A DNA stretch of 64,000 bases from Arthrobacter sp. Hiyo4. Lineage in GTDB: Bacteria; Actinomycetota; Actinomycetes; Actinomycetales; Micrococcaceae. The DNA lies in NCBI GenBank assembly GCA_002370555.1, contig AP014718.1, forward strand, positions 1,240,001 through 1,304,000. Reading direction: 5' to 3'. The number at the start of each line of letters is the position of its first letter. Position 1 is the stretch's first letter. Both the position numbers and the translations under genes were made by a program. Below, one piece after another: positions 53,550-64,000 of the stretch. A model generated the notes under the pieces. The model saw only the letters and a list, made by a program, of their open reading frames with translations, was not told where the DNA came from and did no database searches.

Positions 53550-54029
53550 GTGGGCGAGTTCCTGGCTGCGTTCCGGAAGAACCGCACCAAGATCTGGGTG
53601 GGTGCCGTCACGCTCCTGCTGGTCTTCTACCTGGTGGTGTCCTTCCAGCGCTCCGTGCTCCTGCTGCTGGACAGCAACCCCGCCGCGAAGGCCATCGGAG
53701 CGGCCTACCTGGTCCTCCCGGCCATCGGCGCCTGGGCCATGATCCGTGAACTGCTGTTCGGCGCACGCACGGAACAGATGGCCAAGGTCCTCGAGGCCGA
53801 GGGCGGGCTGCCTGTGGACGAACTGCCGCGCACTCCCGCCGGCCGGATTGTCCGCTCCGCGGCGGATCTGGAATTCGAAAAGTACAAGGCCGAAGCTGAG
53901 GCCGCGCCCGGCGACTGGCGTTCATGGTTCCGGCTCAGCTGCGCCTATGACGCTGCCGGGGACCGCAAGCGCGCCCGCGCCTCCATGCGCGACGCCGTGA
54001 AGCTGTTCCGCGGCCAGGTTCCGGCGTAG
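53550..54029 (+). CDS. Membrane protein with C-terminal helical-repeat region
   Basis: An intact 159-residue protein starting at GTG 53550, 3 bp after dapB. Two membrane helices (KIWVGAVTLLLVFYLVVSF and AIGAAYLVLPAIGAWAMI) precede a cytoplasmic part. The last 45 residues (DWRSWFRLSCAYDAAGDRKRARASM) look like one TPR-type helical hairpin. Homologues commonly follow dapB in Actinobacteria. The function is unknown. Confidence 0.8.
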   Translation: MGEFLAAFRKNRTKIWVGAVTLLLVFYLVVSFQRSVLLLLDSNPAAKAIGAAYLVLPAIGAWAMIRELLFGARTEQMAKVLEAEGGLPVDELPRTPAGRIVRSAADLEFEKYKAEAEAAPGDWRSWFRLSCAYDAAGDRKRARASMRDAVKLFRGQVPA

Positions 54030-54080
54030 GAGCCTGCCCTCCGCGACTACTCTCGGCGGCGGCAGGCCAATGGCGGCAGA

Positions 54081-55320
54081 CTAGCGCAGGCCGGCCCGGT
54101 CGCCGCGGCCCAGCTGGTTGGCGGCATGGCCTACCAGTTCCAACGGGCCCCGCCATTTCTGGAGCACAAACACTATGCCCACGGCGATGGCCGTCGCGGC
54201 ATGTGCCCAGTACATCCCCGCCTCGGTCCAGCCGGCGGGCAGCGGCTTCAGGTAGAACGCCGAAACCACCCACACATGCGCTGTGTAGAGCGTGAGCGTC
54301 ATTGCCCCCGCGCCGCGCAGCGGCAGCAACAGGTCCAGGTCCAGGTCCAGCCAGTCAGCCAGCCTGCCGAGCAGGAGGAACACACCCACAACGGCGGCTG
54401 CCACGCCGCAGGTGTGAAGCAGGTCCAGCGTGGTGGCCGAATGCGGCGCCGCGGCGGCCAGCCACCACCAGGATCCTTCCTGCCGGATTCCGGTGAGGTT
54501 GACCTGGAGGACACTGTCCAGCGGGTAGCCGGGGGCGTTCAGGACTCTCTCCAGCGCGGCCCGGCCGCCCCAGGTCTCCATTGCGGCGGTGCCCAAAGCC
54601 TTGGCCAGTGCGGCCACCGCAGTCCCGCCTGCAAGCAGCAGGACAGGAACCATCGCCTTGGTGAGGGCCAGCCGGCCAAGGACCAGGCCCACCAGCAGGT
54701 ACGACAACCACTGGAACACCGGGTAGTAGCCGGTCAGGAAGAGGTCTCCCAGCAGAGGGAACGGCGTCGAGAGGTCTTCCCAGGACGGGTTGTGCCCAGG
54801 TGCAGGGGCGGATTGGCTGCCATAAGCCAGGGGCGGAGCAGATATGCGAGGACCGGGGAAACCACGATCCAGCCGGCGGCCCAGGCACACAGCGCTTTGA
54901 GCTTCAGGCCCAGGAAAGGCAGGATGCACAGGAACAGCAGGGCGTAGTGGACCAGGATGATCGCGAGGTTCACTTCCAGCCCGCCCAATGAGAGCCCGAC
55001 GGCGGCAATCACCAGGGCTCGCAGTGCGATGCCGCGGCGTGCTGCGTTCAGGGCAGCACCTTCCGGAGGTACCTGTTTTCCGGTGGACAGCGCCAGGCCA
55101 CGCCCGCCAACACGGCGAAGAGGGCTGCCGCGCGGCCGGAGAAGGTCAGGCCGATCCACGTGGGGGTGAGGTCGGCGTTTGCCTCGAAGGTGGGGAGCAG
55201 ATGTGTGGCCATCATGCCAAGGAGCGCCAGCCCCCTGGCTGCGTCAATACCGCGGAGGCGGCCCACGGCCTGTGAGGTTCGAGGCACCCGCGAGGGTCTT
55301 GCCGGGGCACGGGACGTCAT
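54081..55320 (-). CDS. Multi-pass membrane protein, DUF418/heparan-acetyltransferase-like, frame broken twice
   Basis: 413 residues after correction. The N-terminal GRLRGIDAARGLALLGMMATHLL is the signature of the HGSNAT/DUF1624-like start. About ten hydrophobic segments follow, with a DUF418-like end (GAGAMTLTLYTAHVWVV). Such proteins may transfer acyl groups across the membrane, but this is not established for bacteria. Breaks lie near 55080-55090 and 54800. The start is about 75 bp from the SOS-like box. Confidence 0.78.
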
Positions 55321-55396
55321 GATGCGATGTTCTCACACCAACCTTTGTGGCAGCAGTCAAGGTCCCGCCGGAAACACGGTCTTGAAGACCTTGTGT

Positions 55397-55412
55397 TCGA
55401 ATATATGTTCGA
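55397..55412. promoter_or_regulatory. LexA (SOS) box candidate
   Basis: TCGAATATATGTTCGA matches the actinobacterial LexA consensus TCGAAC-N4-GTTCGA at 11 of 12 conserved positions. It lies between the divergent membrane protein start (55320) and a small forward gene (ATG at 55420 or 55537), so it probably controls the forward gene under DNA damage. Confidence 0.7.
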
Positions 55413-55536
55413 ATAATATGGGCACCATGCAAACCCCATCCGATCCGCGGCCGTTTCCGGAATCCCCAATCGCCAGCGGATCGGTGCGCCCCGCCCGGGA
55501 CGCCCAGGGCCCGGCTCGGCACATCCTGCAGGTCTG

Positions 55537-55808
55537 ATGAAAGCGATGAGTCCGGGAGTGGTGGACTTTCTTTTCCGGCAGCTCGTGGCAGGTCGGCCTC
55601 CCGTGGACATCCAGTGGCAGGACGGAGGGGTAACGCTCACCGACCAGCCGGCGGGGGCCGAGCTGGCCCGCAGATTGGCCGACACCGACCTCGACGCCCT
55701 GACGCCTACCGAGCTGTTCCACTACGTCCGGGCGGCCCAGCGGCTCGCAGCCTGGCCGAGGGGCTGCGGGAGGCTGCGGTGGACCGGTACTGCCAGCCTG
55801 GGAAGTAG
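55537..55808 (+). CDS. Small protein behind SOS box, DUF222-like fragment, frame broken once
   Basis: 90 residues after restoring a G near 55754, ending at TAG 55806-55808. MSPGVVDFLFRQLVAGRPPV begins it and ELFHYVRAAQRLAAWAEGL ends the readable part; the latter resembles the start of DUF222 domains. A 39-residue frame begins at ATG 55420 just after the SOS box (MQTPSDPRPFPESPIAS) and ends by overlapping ATG 55537. With another missing base the two could be one protein of about 130 residues. The family is unrecognised. Confidence 0.5.
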
Positions 55809-55857
55809 CAGGAAGGCGCGGTTCCCTCCGCAAGGCGGGCATCCCTAGGATAGAGGG

Positions 55858-56604
55858 GTGACTGATGCCCTGACCGTCTCTGCCGTGCAGTACCAGGCGC
55901 TGGAGGGCGGGATTATCCCGAACGTGCAAGAACACGTCCGGCTGGTCGAGGACGCCGAATCCCACGGTGCCCGGCTGGTGGTGTTTCCTGAGCTGTCGTT
56001 GACGGGGTACAACCTGGCGCTACTGGCTGCTGACGGCTCGTGGCTTCAACGCGACGACCCGCGCCTGGCCGATCTCCACGAAATCTGCCGCCGCACGGGG
56101 ATCACTGTGGTGGCAGGTGCTGCGTATCGGGAGCCTAACGGCACGCCGCGGCTCGCCAGCCTCGTGATCCACCCCGACGGCACCACTGGACTCGGCTTCA
56201 AAACCCACCTCCATGGCCCGGAGCGGGAGGCCTTCGCCGCGGGTGACGGTGCCGTCGTGATCGAGCTGGATGGCTGGAAGATCGCGCTGGCCATCTGTTT
56301 TGACGCCGCGGTTCCGGATCACTCCACCGGGGCAGCCCAGGCCGGCGCGGATATCTATGCCGTTTCGGCCCTGTACACGCAGGCGGAAGAACGGCGGCTT
56401 GGCCTGCATCTCGGAGCCAGGGCCATGGACAACAGGATGTTCGCCATCTTGGCAAACCTTGGCGGATCCACGGCGCTTGGCCCCTCCTGCGGCCTCAGCG
56501 GGTTCTGGGGACCGGATGGCTTCGAAATGAAAAAGGCTGCCGGAACCGGCACCGAAATAGTCACCGCCATCCTGCAGCGGAGTGCCTTGCGGAAATTCCG
56601 CTGA
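55858..56604 (+). CDS. Carbon-nitrogen hydrolase (nitrilase superfamily)
   Basis: An intact 248-residue amidase-like enzyme. The Glu-Lys-Cys triad is visible: Glu in VVFPELSLTGYN, Lys in GFKTHLHGPER and Cys in ALAICFDAAVPDH. The length fits single-domain amidases (omega-amidase or formamidase-like). The substrate is not predictable. GTG start at 55858, 49 bp after the small gene. It stands alone before dapA. Confidence 0.9.
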   Translation: MTDALTVSAVQYQALEGGIIPNVQEHVRLVEDAESHGARLVVFPELSLTGYNLALLAADGSWLQRDDPRLADLHEICRRTGITVVAGAAYREPNGTPRLASLVIHPDGTTGLGFKTHLHGPEREAFAAGDGAVVIELDGWKIALAICFDAAVPDHSTGAAQAGADIYAVSALYTQAEERRLGLHLGARAMDNRMFAILANLGGSTALGPSCGLSGFWGPDGFEMKKAAGTGTEIVTAILQRSALRKFR

Positions 56605-56636
56605 CCCGGCGGGAGTCGAGCCGCGGTGCGTGCTGA

Positions 56637-57637
<1,001 letters not shown>

Positions 57638-57678
57638 GGGCTAAGACCAGCACCCTTCCGCCTGGAAAGTAGTGCACT

Positions 57679-59368
<1,690 letters not shown>

Positions 59369-59392
59369 CAGCCCCGAAGGCAACGGAATGGC

Positions 59393-59424
59393 AAAGGCCC
59401 GGGTTCTTATGGAACCGGGCCTTT
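59393..59424 (+). terminator. Terminator after rnj
   Basis: AAAGGCCCGG at 59393-59402 pairs with CCGGGCCTTT at 59415-59424, with an inner TTC/GAA extension around a TTATG loop. The arm ends in TTT, adequate for a terminator. It separates rnj from ftsK. Confidence 0.85.
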
Positions 59425-59498
59425 CCCATCCGCAACATGAGGCGGTGAACAACCGGAAATCCGCGGAAAACCGCGCAAGTTCAGGTACCGTGACACGT

Positions 59499-62415
59499 AT
59501 GGCCACTCGTACCACTCCCGCGCCCGAGGCGCCGCTGGCGGCAAATCCAGCGCCAAATCCGGCAGCTCGGCGGGCCGCGGTGCAGGCGCTACAGCGTCCA
59601 GCCGCCCGGCGGCCGGGCTGGCTCTTCGGCCGGCAGCGCACGCACCCGCCAGCTTCCCGCCGTCGAACAGCGGCAGCCCTGGCTCCTGCGCGTTGTGGGC
59701 GGCGCCTGGCTGGCCGTGGGCCATCTGGTCGGCGGCGGAGTCCGCAGGATCGGCTCCGATGTCAGCGACCTGCCGGCGGAGGAACGCCGCGACGGCGCGG
59801 CCCTGTTCAACCTTGCCCTGGGCGTCTTCATCGCCACCTTCGCCTGGTGGGGAATGACCGGCTGGTTCCCCGACGCCGTCTACGGCGTGCTCAACGGCAC
59901 CTTCGGCTGGATGTCACTGCTATTGCCGCTGATGCTTTTTGTGTGTGCCTTCCGGCTCTTCCGGCAGCCCGACGACGGCCGCGGAAACAACCGGGTGGGA
60001 ATCGGTTTCCTCATCATGACGTTTGCGGGCTGCGGCCTTGCCCATGTTGTGGGCGGCCAGCCCACCGTCGCCGAAGGCTTCGACGGCCTCCGGCAGGCCG
60101 GCGGGATGCTCGGCTTCCTGGCCGCCTCACCCCTCGCGGCCCTCCACGCGGCGGTGCCCGTGGTGGTCTACGGCCTGCTGGCCTTCATCTCGCTGCTCAT
60201 CATTACCGCCACCCCCTTCGGGGCCATTCCACGCCGCCTGCGGGGGGCCTATGAGCATCTGATGGGCCTGGACCTGCAGGAACCCGGCGCTGACGGGGAC
60301 AGCCACGACCGCAGCTACCTCGAGGAAACCCAGGCCGCCGCTGCGCCGAGGAAGAAGAAGCGGCGCTTCTTCGGCAAGGACGACGAGTCCGACGCCGGGC
60401 TGGAAGGCTACGTGGGCGACGAAGCCTTCGAACACGCCGTCATCGACGACGACGAGACCGACGCAAAGCCGGGCCGCGGACCGCGCCCCGCTCCCGGCGT
60501 GCGCCGCCCACCCAGGCGGAAATCGCCGTCGAAAAAATCAAAGCGGCCCAGGGCCTCGGCACTGCAGGGAGGGCTCCGGCAGAGGACAACGCCACCGAAG
60601 CCATCCCGCTGGTCACACCCGGGATGGTCGCCGCCGGCTCACTCAACGCTGCACCCGCCGCCGTTGCGCAGGTGCCGGCCAAGCCCGTCACGCCCATGCC
60701 CCTTCCAGCTCCTATTCCGCAGCGGACCGAGCAACTCTCACTGGCGGGCGACGTCACCTACACCCTGCCGCCGTCGGACGTTCTGACCCCGGGCTCCATC
60801 CCCAAAGAGCGCACGGAGGCCAACGACGCGATTGTTGCTTCCCTGACCGAGACCCTCAACCAGTTCAACGTGGAAGCGCAGGTCACCGGCTTCAGCCGCG
60901 GGCCCACCGTCACGCGGTACGAGATTGAGCTGTCCCCGGGCACCAAGGTGGAGCGCGTCACCGCCCTGTCAAAGAACATCTCCTACGCGGTGGCGTCCAG
61001 CGATGTCCGGATCCTCAGCCCCATCCCGGGCAAGTCCGCCATCGGTATCGAGATCCCCAATACGGACCGCGAGACTGTCTCCCTCGGTGATGTCCTCCGC
61101 AGCCAGAACGCGCGCCGGACCGACCACCCCATGGTGATGGGCGTCGGCAAGGATGTCGAAGGCGGTTATGTCGTGGCGAACCTCGCCAAGATGCCCCACC
61201 TGCTCGTGGCAGGTGCCACCGGCGCCGGCAAGTCCTCGTTCGTGAACTCCATGATCACCTCGATCCTCATGCGGGCCACGCCGGACGAGGTCCGCATGGT
61301 CATGGTGGACCCCAAGCGTGTGGAACTGACCGCTTACGAAGGCGTCCCGCACCTCATCACGCCCATCATCACCAACCCGAAGAAGGCTGCGGAGGCCCTG
61401 CAGTGGGTTGTCCGCGAAATGGATGCGCGGTACGACGACCTCGCCAACTACGGGTTCAAGCACATCGATGACTTCAACAAGGCAGTCCGCGCCGGCAAGG
61501 TCCAGCCTCCCGTGGACTCCAAGCGCGTCATCCGGCCCTACCCGTACCTGCTGGTGATTGTTGACGAGCTCGCCGACCTGATGATGGTGGCCCCGCGCGA
61601 CGTCGAAGACTCCATCGTCCGCATCACCCAGCTGGCCCGTGCCGCCGGCATCCACCTGGTCCTGGCCACCCAGCGGCCCTCCGTGGACGTCGTCACCGGC
61701 CTGATCAAGGCCAACGTGCCTTCGCGAATGGCCTTCGCCACGTCCTCCGTCACGGACTCCCGCGTGGTCCTTGACCAGCCCGGGGCCGAAAAACTCATCG
61801 GCCAGGGCGATGCGCTGTTCCTGCCGATGGGTGCCTCCAAAGCCATGCGTGTCCAGGGCGCCTGGGTCACGGAGTCTGAAATCCACAAGGTCGTGGAACA
61901 CGTCAAGGGCCAGCTCAAAGTCGACTACCGCCACGATGTCGCCCCCGAAGCGCCAAAAAAGCAGATCGACGACGACATCGGGACGACCTCGAAGTGCTGC
62001 TTTCGGCCACCGAACTGGTGGTCACCACACAGTTCGGTTCGACGTCGATGCTCCAGCGCAAACTCCGGGTGGGCTTCGCCAAGGCCGGACGGCTAATGGA
62101 TCTCCTGGAGTCCAGGGGAGTGGTTGGCCCTCCGAAGGGTCCAAGGCACGCGACGTACTGGTGAAGCCGGATGACCTCGCATCGGTGCTGGCAGCCATGA
62201 AGGGCCAGGACGCGCCGGCCGTTGCTGATTCACAGACGGCAGCGCTCAGCGACAATGCCAACGCGAACATTGCCCAGGGCGGTTATGCGGAGGACCTCGT
62301 GCAGGCGGACCTGGACCAGCGCAGCCAGAAAGTTGAGTACTTCGACGGCGCCGACGGCACCTCGGGCGACGACGAGGACGGTTCCGAAGACGCTTGGTCG
62401 CTCACCGGACGGTAG
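59499..62415 (+). CDS. ftsK: DNA translocase FtsK, five bases missing
   Basis: Coordinates chromosome segregation with division. Corrected length is about 973 residues. The low-complexity Ala/Ser N-terminus is followed by four membrane helices ([17 protein letters not shown] onward) and an acidic/basic linker. The motor domain has Walker [11 protein letters not shown], Walker [15 protein letters not shown] and [12 protein letters not shown]. The C-terminal gamma winged-helix ([35 protein letters not shown]) reads DNA polarity sites. Breaks: two in 59515-59690, one near 60490, and two near 61990 and 62120. Confidence 0.94.
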
Positions 62416-62424
62416 CCTAGGAGT

Positions 62425-63058
62425 GTGACTAGCACCGAAGCAACCGCCGCCGGCTCCAGCAGCCAGGAATCTGGAATCTTCCCAACATCCTGACCATGCT
62501 GCGCATCGCCCTGGTGCCGTTCTTCGTCTGGTTCCTCCTCGCAGATGCCCCGGGCTGGACAGCGAGTCAGGGCTGTGGCGCTGGGCCGCAGTGGCGGCGT
62601 TCGCCGTCGCCATCTACACCGACAAGCTCGACGGCGACATCGCCAGGAGCCGCGGCCTCGTCACCAATTTCGGCAAAATTGCCGACCCCATAGCCGACAA
62701 GCTCCTCATCGGCTCGGCCCTGGTGATGCTGTCCGTCCTGAATGAACTGCCGTGGTGGGTGACCATCGTCATCCTCGTCAGGGAATGGGGCATCACAGCC
62801 CTTCGCTTCTTTGTTATCCGGTACGGTGTCATCCCGGCCTCGCGCGGGGGAAAGCTCAAGACGGTCGTTCAGACGGCCGCGATCTTCCTGTACCTCCTGC
62901 CGCTCGGCGCGCTGGCGCCGTGGCTTGTCTGGGTGGCTTTCGCCGTCATGATCGTGGCCGTACTGATCACGGTATGGACCGGCGTCGAATACGTCATCGA
63001 AGCCCTGCGGATCCGTTCACAGGGCAAACAGGCCGGAAAAACTACAGCTGGCAACTAG
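62425..63058 (+). CDS. pgsA: CDP-diacylglycerol-glycerol-3-phosphate 3-phosphatidyltransferase, two bases missing
   Basis: Makes phosphatidylglycerol phosphate. The CDP-alcohol phosphotransferase motif is complete: DKLDGDIAR, then G and the two later aspartates in GKIADPIAD. The corrected N-terminus reads GIWNLPNILTMLRIALVPFF. Breaks are at 62463-62464 and 62552-62554; length is 211 residues with about five membrane helices. The GTG start at 62425 has TAGGAG upstream. It ends 9 bp before cinA. Confidence 0.93.
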
Positions 63059-63067
63059 GGAGCCGAT

Positions 63068-63546
63068 GTGACCAACCTTCACCACCTGGCGGAACAGGCA
63101 GTCAAAAGTGCCCTGGAAATGGGCCGCACCGTCGCGACCGCGGAGTCGCTCACGGCGGGAATGGTCAGCGCCGTCCTCGCCGACACAGCCGGGGCCTCAG
63201 GCATGCTCCAAGGCGGTGTGGTGGCGTACCAGAACTCCGTCAAAGTGGACGTCCTGGGTGTTCCGGCAGAGCTGCTGGCCGCCGCCGGATCCGTTGACGG
63301 CGCCGTCGCAGCGGCCATGGCGGCCGGGCCAGGACTGCACTGCGGGCCGATATCGGCATCGCCACCACGGGGGTAGCCGGCCCGGAGGAACATGACGGCA
63401 AAGCCGTGGGGACGGTGTTCGTCGGGATTGCCACAGTGGCCGGTGCGTCCTTCGTGGAGTACGGCTTCGCGGGTAACCGGGCAGAGATCCGCGGACAGGC
63501 CTGTGGTGCCGCGCTGGAAAGCCTGATCGCGGCCCTATCTTCCTGA
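63068..63546 (+). CDS. cinA: CinA C-terminal domain protein (NMN amidohydrolase, PncC type), one base missing
   Basis: A single-domain CinA protein of 159 residues. ATAESLTAGMVSAVLADTAGAS, GGVVAYQNSVKVDVLGV and the corrected GIATTGVAGPEEHDGKAVGTVF are family hallmarks. It deamidates nicotinamide mononucleotide in NAD recycling. One G is missing at 63326-63328. The true stop is TGA 63544-63546. The pgsA-cinA-clgR order is conserved in Actinobacteria. Confidence 0.92.
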
Positions 63547-63565
63547 AGCTACCGGGCGTAAAGTT

Positions 63566-63584
63566 GCCGGGAACAAATCCCGGC
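63566..63584. repeat. Short inverted repeat after cinA
   Basis: GCCGGGA at 63566-63572 and TCCCGGC at 63578-63584 flank ACAAA. It may be a weak terminator of the pgsA-cinA transcript or part of the promoter region of the next gene; no T run follows. Confidence 0.4.
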
Positions 63585-63695
63585 GTCCATTAGTTATTAC
63601 ATTGTGTCGCTTCCGGAGAGCGGAGGCGCCTAGGATGAATAAACCACGGTTCGCTCCACGGCGGACCGCACTTATGAGGGAGCAAGGCGATACAG

Positions 63696-64000
63696 ATGGT
63701 AAAGCAGCCCGTATCCATAAACGGCGTTGTCCGCTGGAAGGATGTGGGCCTCGCCGATCAGGCCAAGAGCGAACAGAAGGAGCGCAAGATGGTTGTACTT
63801 CGTCACGAAATCGGTGATGTCCTGCGCGATGTACGCCAGCGCCAGGGACGCACGCTCCGCGAAGTTTCGCACAGTGCCCGTGTTTCCTTGGGCTACCTCA
63901 GCGAAGTAGAGCGCGGCCAGAAGGAAGCTTCATCAGAGCTCCTCTCCTCAATCTGCTCAGCCCTGGACGTGCCGCTGTCGAGCATGCTCAGGGAAGTCAG
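63696..64000 (+). CDS. clgR: ClgR-like XRE-family regulator (3' end outside window)
   Basis: An open frame from ATG 63696 to the window end with no stop. After a Lys/Gln-rich leader it contains [20 protein letters not shown] and the [23 protein letters not shown], followed by [20 protein letters not shown]. This matches ClgR, the actinobacterial activator of clp protease genes, which normally follows cinA. ATG 63789 is an alternative start nearer the HTH. The partial sequence fits the family well. Confidence 0.85.
   Translation, partial: MVKQPVSINGVVRWKDVGLADQAKSEQKERKMVVLRHEIGDVLRDVRQRQGRTLREVSHSARVSLGYLSEVERGQKEASSELLSSICSALDVPLSSMLREV

Noticed and set aside
63640..63665. Possible ClgR binding site upstream of the ClgR-like gene
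   Set aside because: GTTCGC and GGCGGAC half-sites are present, but the spacing is one base off the published pattern and I could not support it further.

Overview
The window is high-GC actinobacterial DNA. Gene order and protein sequences fit a member of the Micrococcaceae (Arthrobacter/Pseudarthrobacter type). This assignment is from recognition; no database was searched. Its backbone is the conserved actinobacterial block dxr, rseP, ispG, proS, rimP, nusA, ylxR, infB, rbfA, truB, ribF, rpsO, pnp, M16 protease, dapB, dapA, rnj, ftsK, pgsA, cinA and a ClgR-like regulator. Accessory modules sit between these genes.

Layout. 1-4507: a leucine/itaconate-type acyl-CoA cluster (biotin carrier subunit, acyl-CoA dehydrogenase, CoA-transferase A and B, MaoC hydratase, CitE-like lyase) matching the order known from Mycobacterium tuberculosis Rv2498c-Rv2504c. 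4556-6812: a lipase maturation factor homologue divergent from a TauE/SafE transporter. 6859-13838: dxr, rseP and ispG, with a membrane protein, a SatD-like/DUF3307-like pair and a YciI protein placed between rseP and ispG, then an acetyltransferase. 13911-16101: an ABC exporter and TetR operon with a strong palindromic operator candidate. 16530-23636: proS, a second TauE/SafE protein, a PLP decarboxylase, and a reverse-strand operon of DUF4439 ferritin-like protein, VIT-type metal transporter and APH(6)-like kinase. 23743-29593: the rimP-nusA-ylxR-infB-rbfA translation/transcription operon. 29668-33061: a secreted ScyD/ScyE-like protein, guanine deaminase, thioredoxin and aminotransferase. 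33122-41266: truB, two small membrane proteins, ribF, kynA-kynU, rpsO and pnp. 41391-46552: M16 protease, a DUF1579-like protein, a LuxR-type regulator and a DUF222/HNH protein with a Leu-Asp repeat tail. 46744-52681: molybdenum cofactor genes around a membrane-anchored sulfite-oxidase-like enzyme. 52777-64000: dapB, a membrane protein, a multi-pass acyltransferase-like protein, a small gene behind a good SOS box, a nitrilase, dapA, rnj, ftsK, pgsA, cinA and the start of a ClgR-like regulator.

Quality warning. About two thirds of the genes, including essential single-copy ones, are broken by frameshifts. Every break I could resolve behaves as a loss of one or two bases, nearly always in a G or C run. 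Re-adding the bases restores family motifs and exact family lengths. I count roughly 98 such losses, so I treat them as sequence errors rather than gene decay and give corrected gene boundaries. Lengths quoted are after correction. No tRNA, rRNA, CRISPR array, insertion sequence or prophage was seen.
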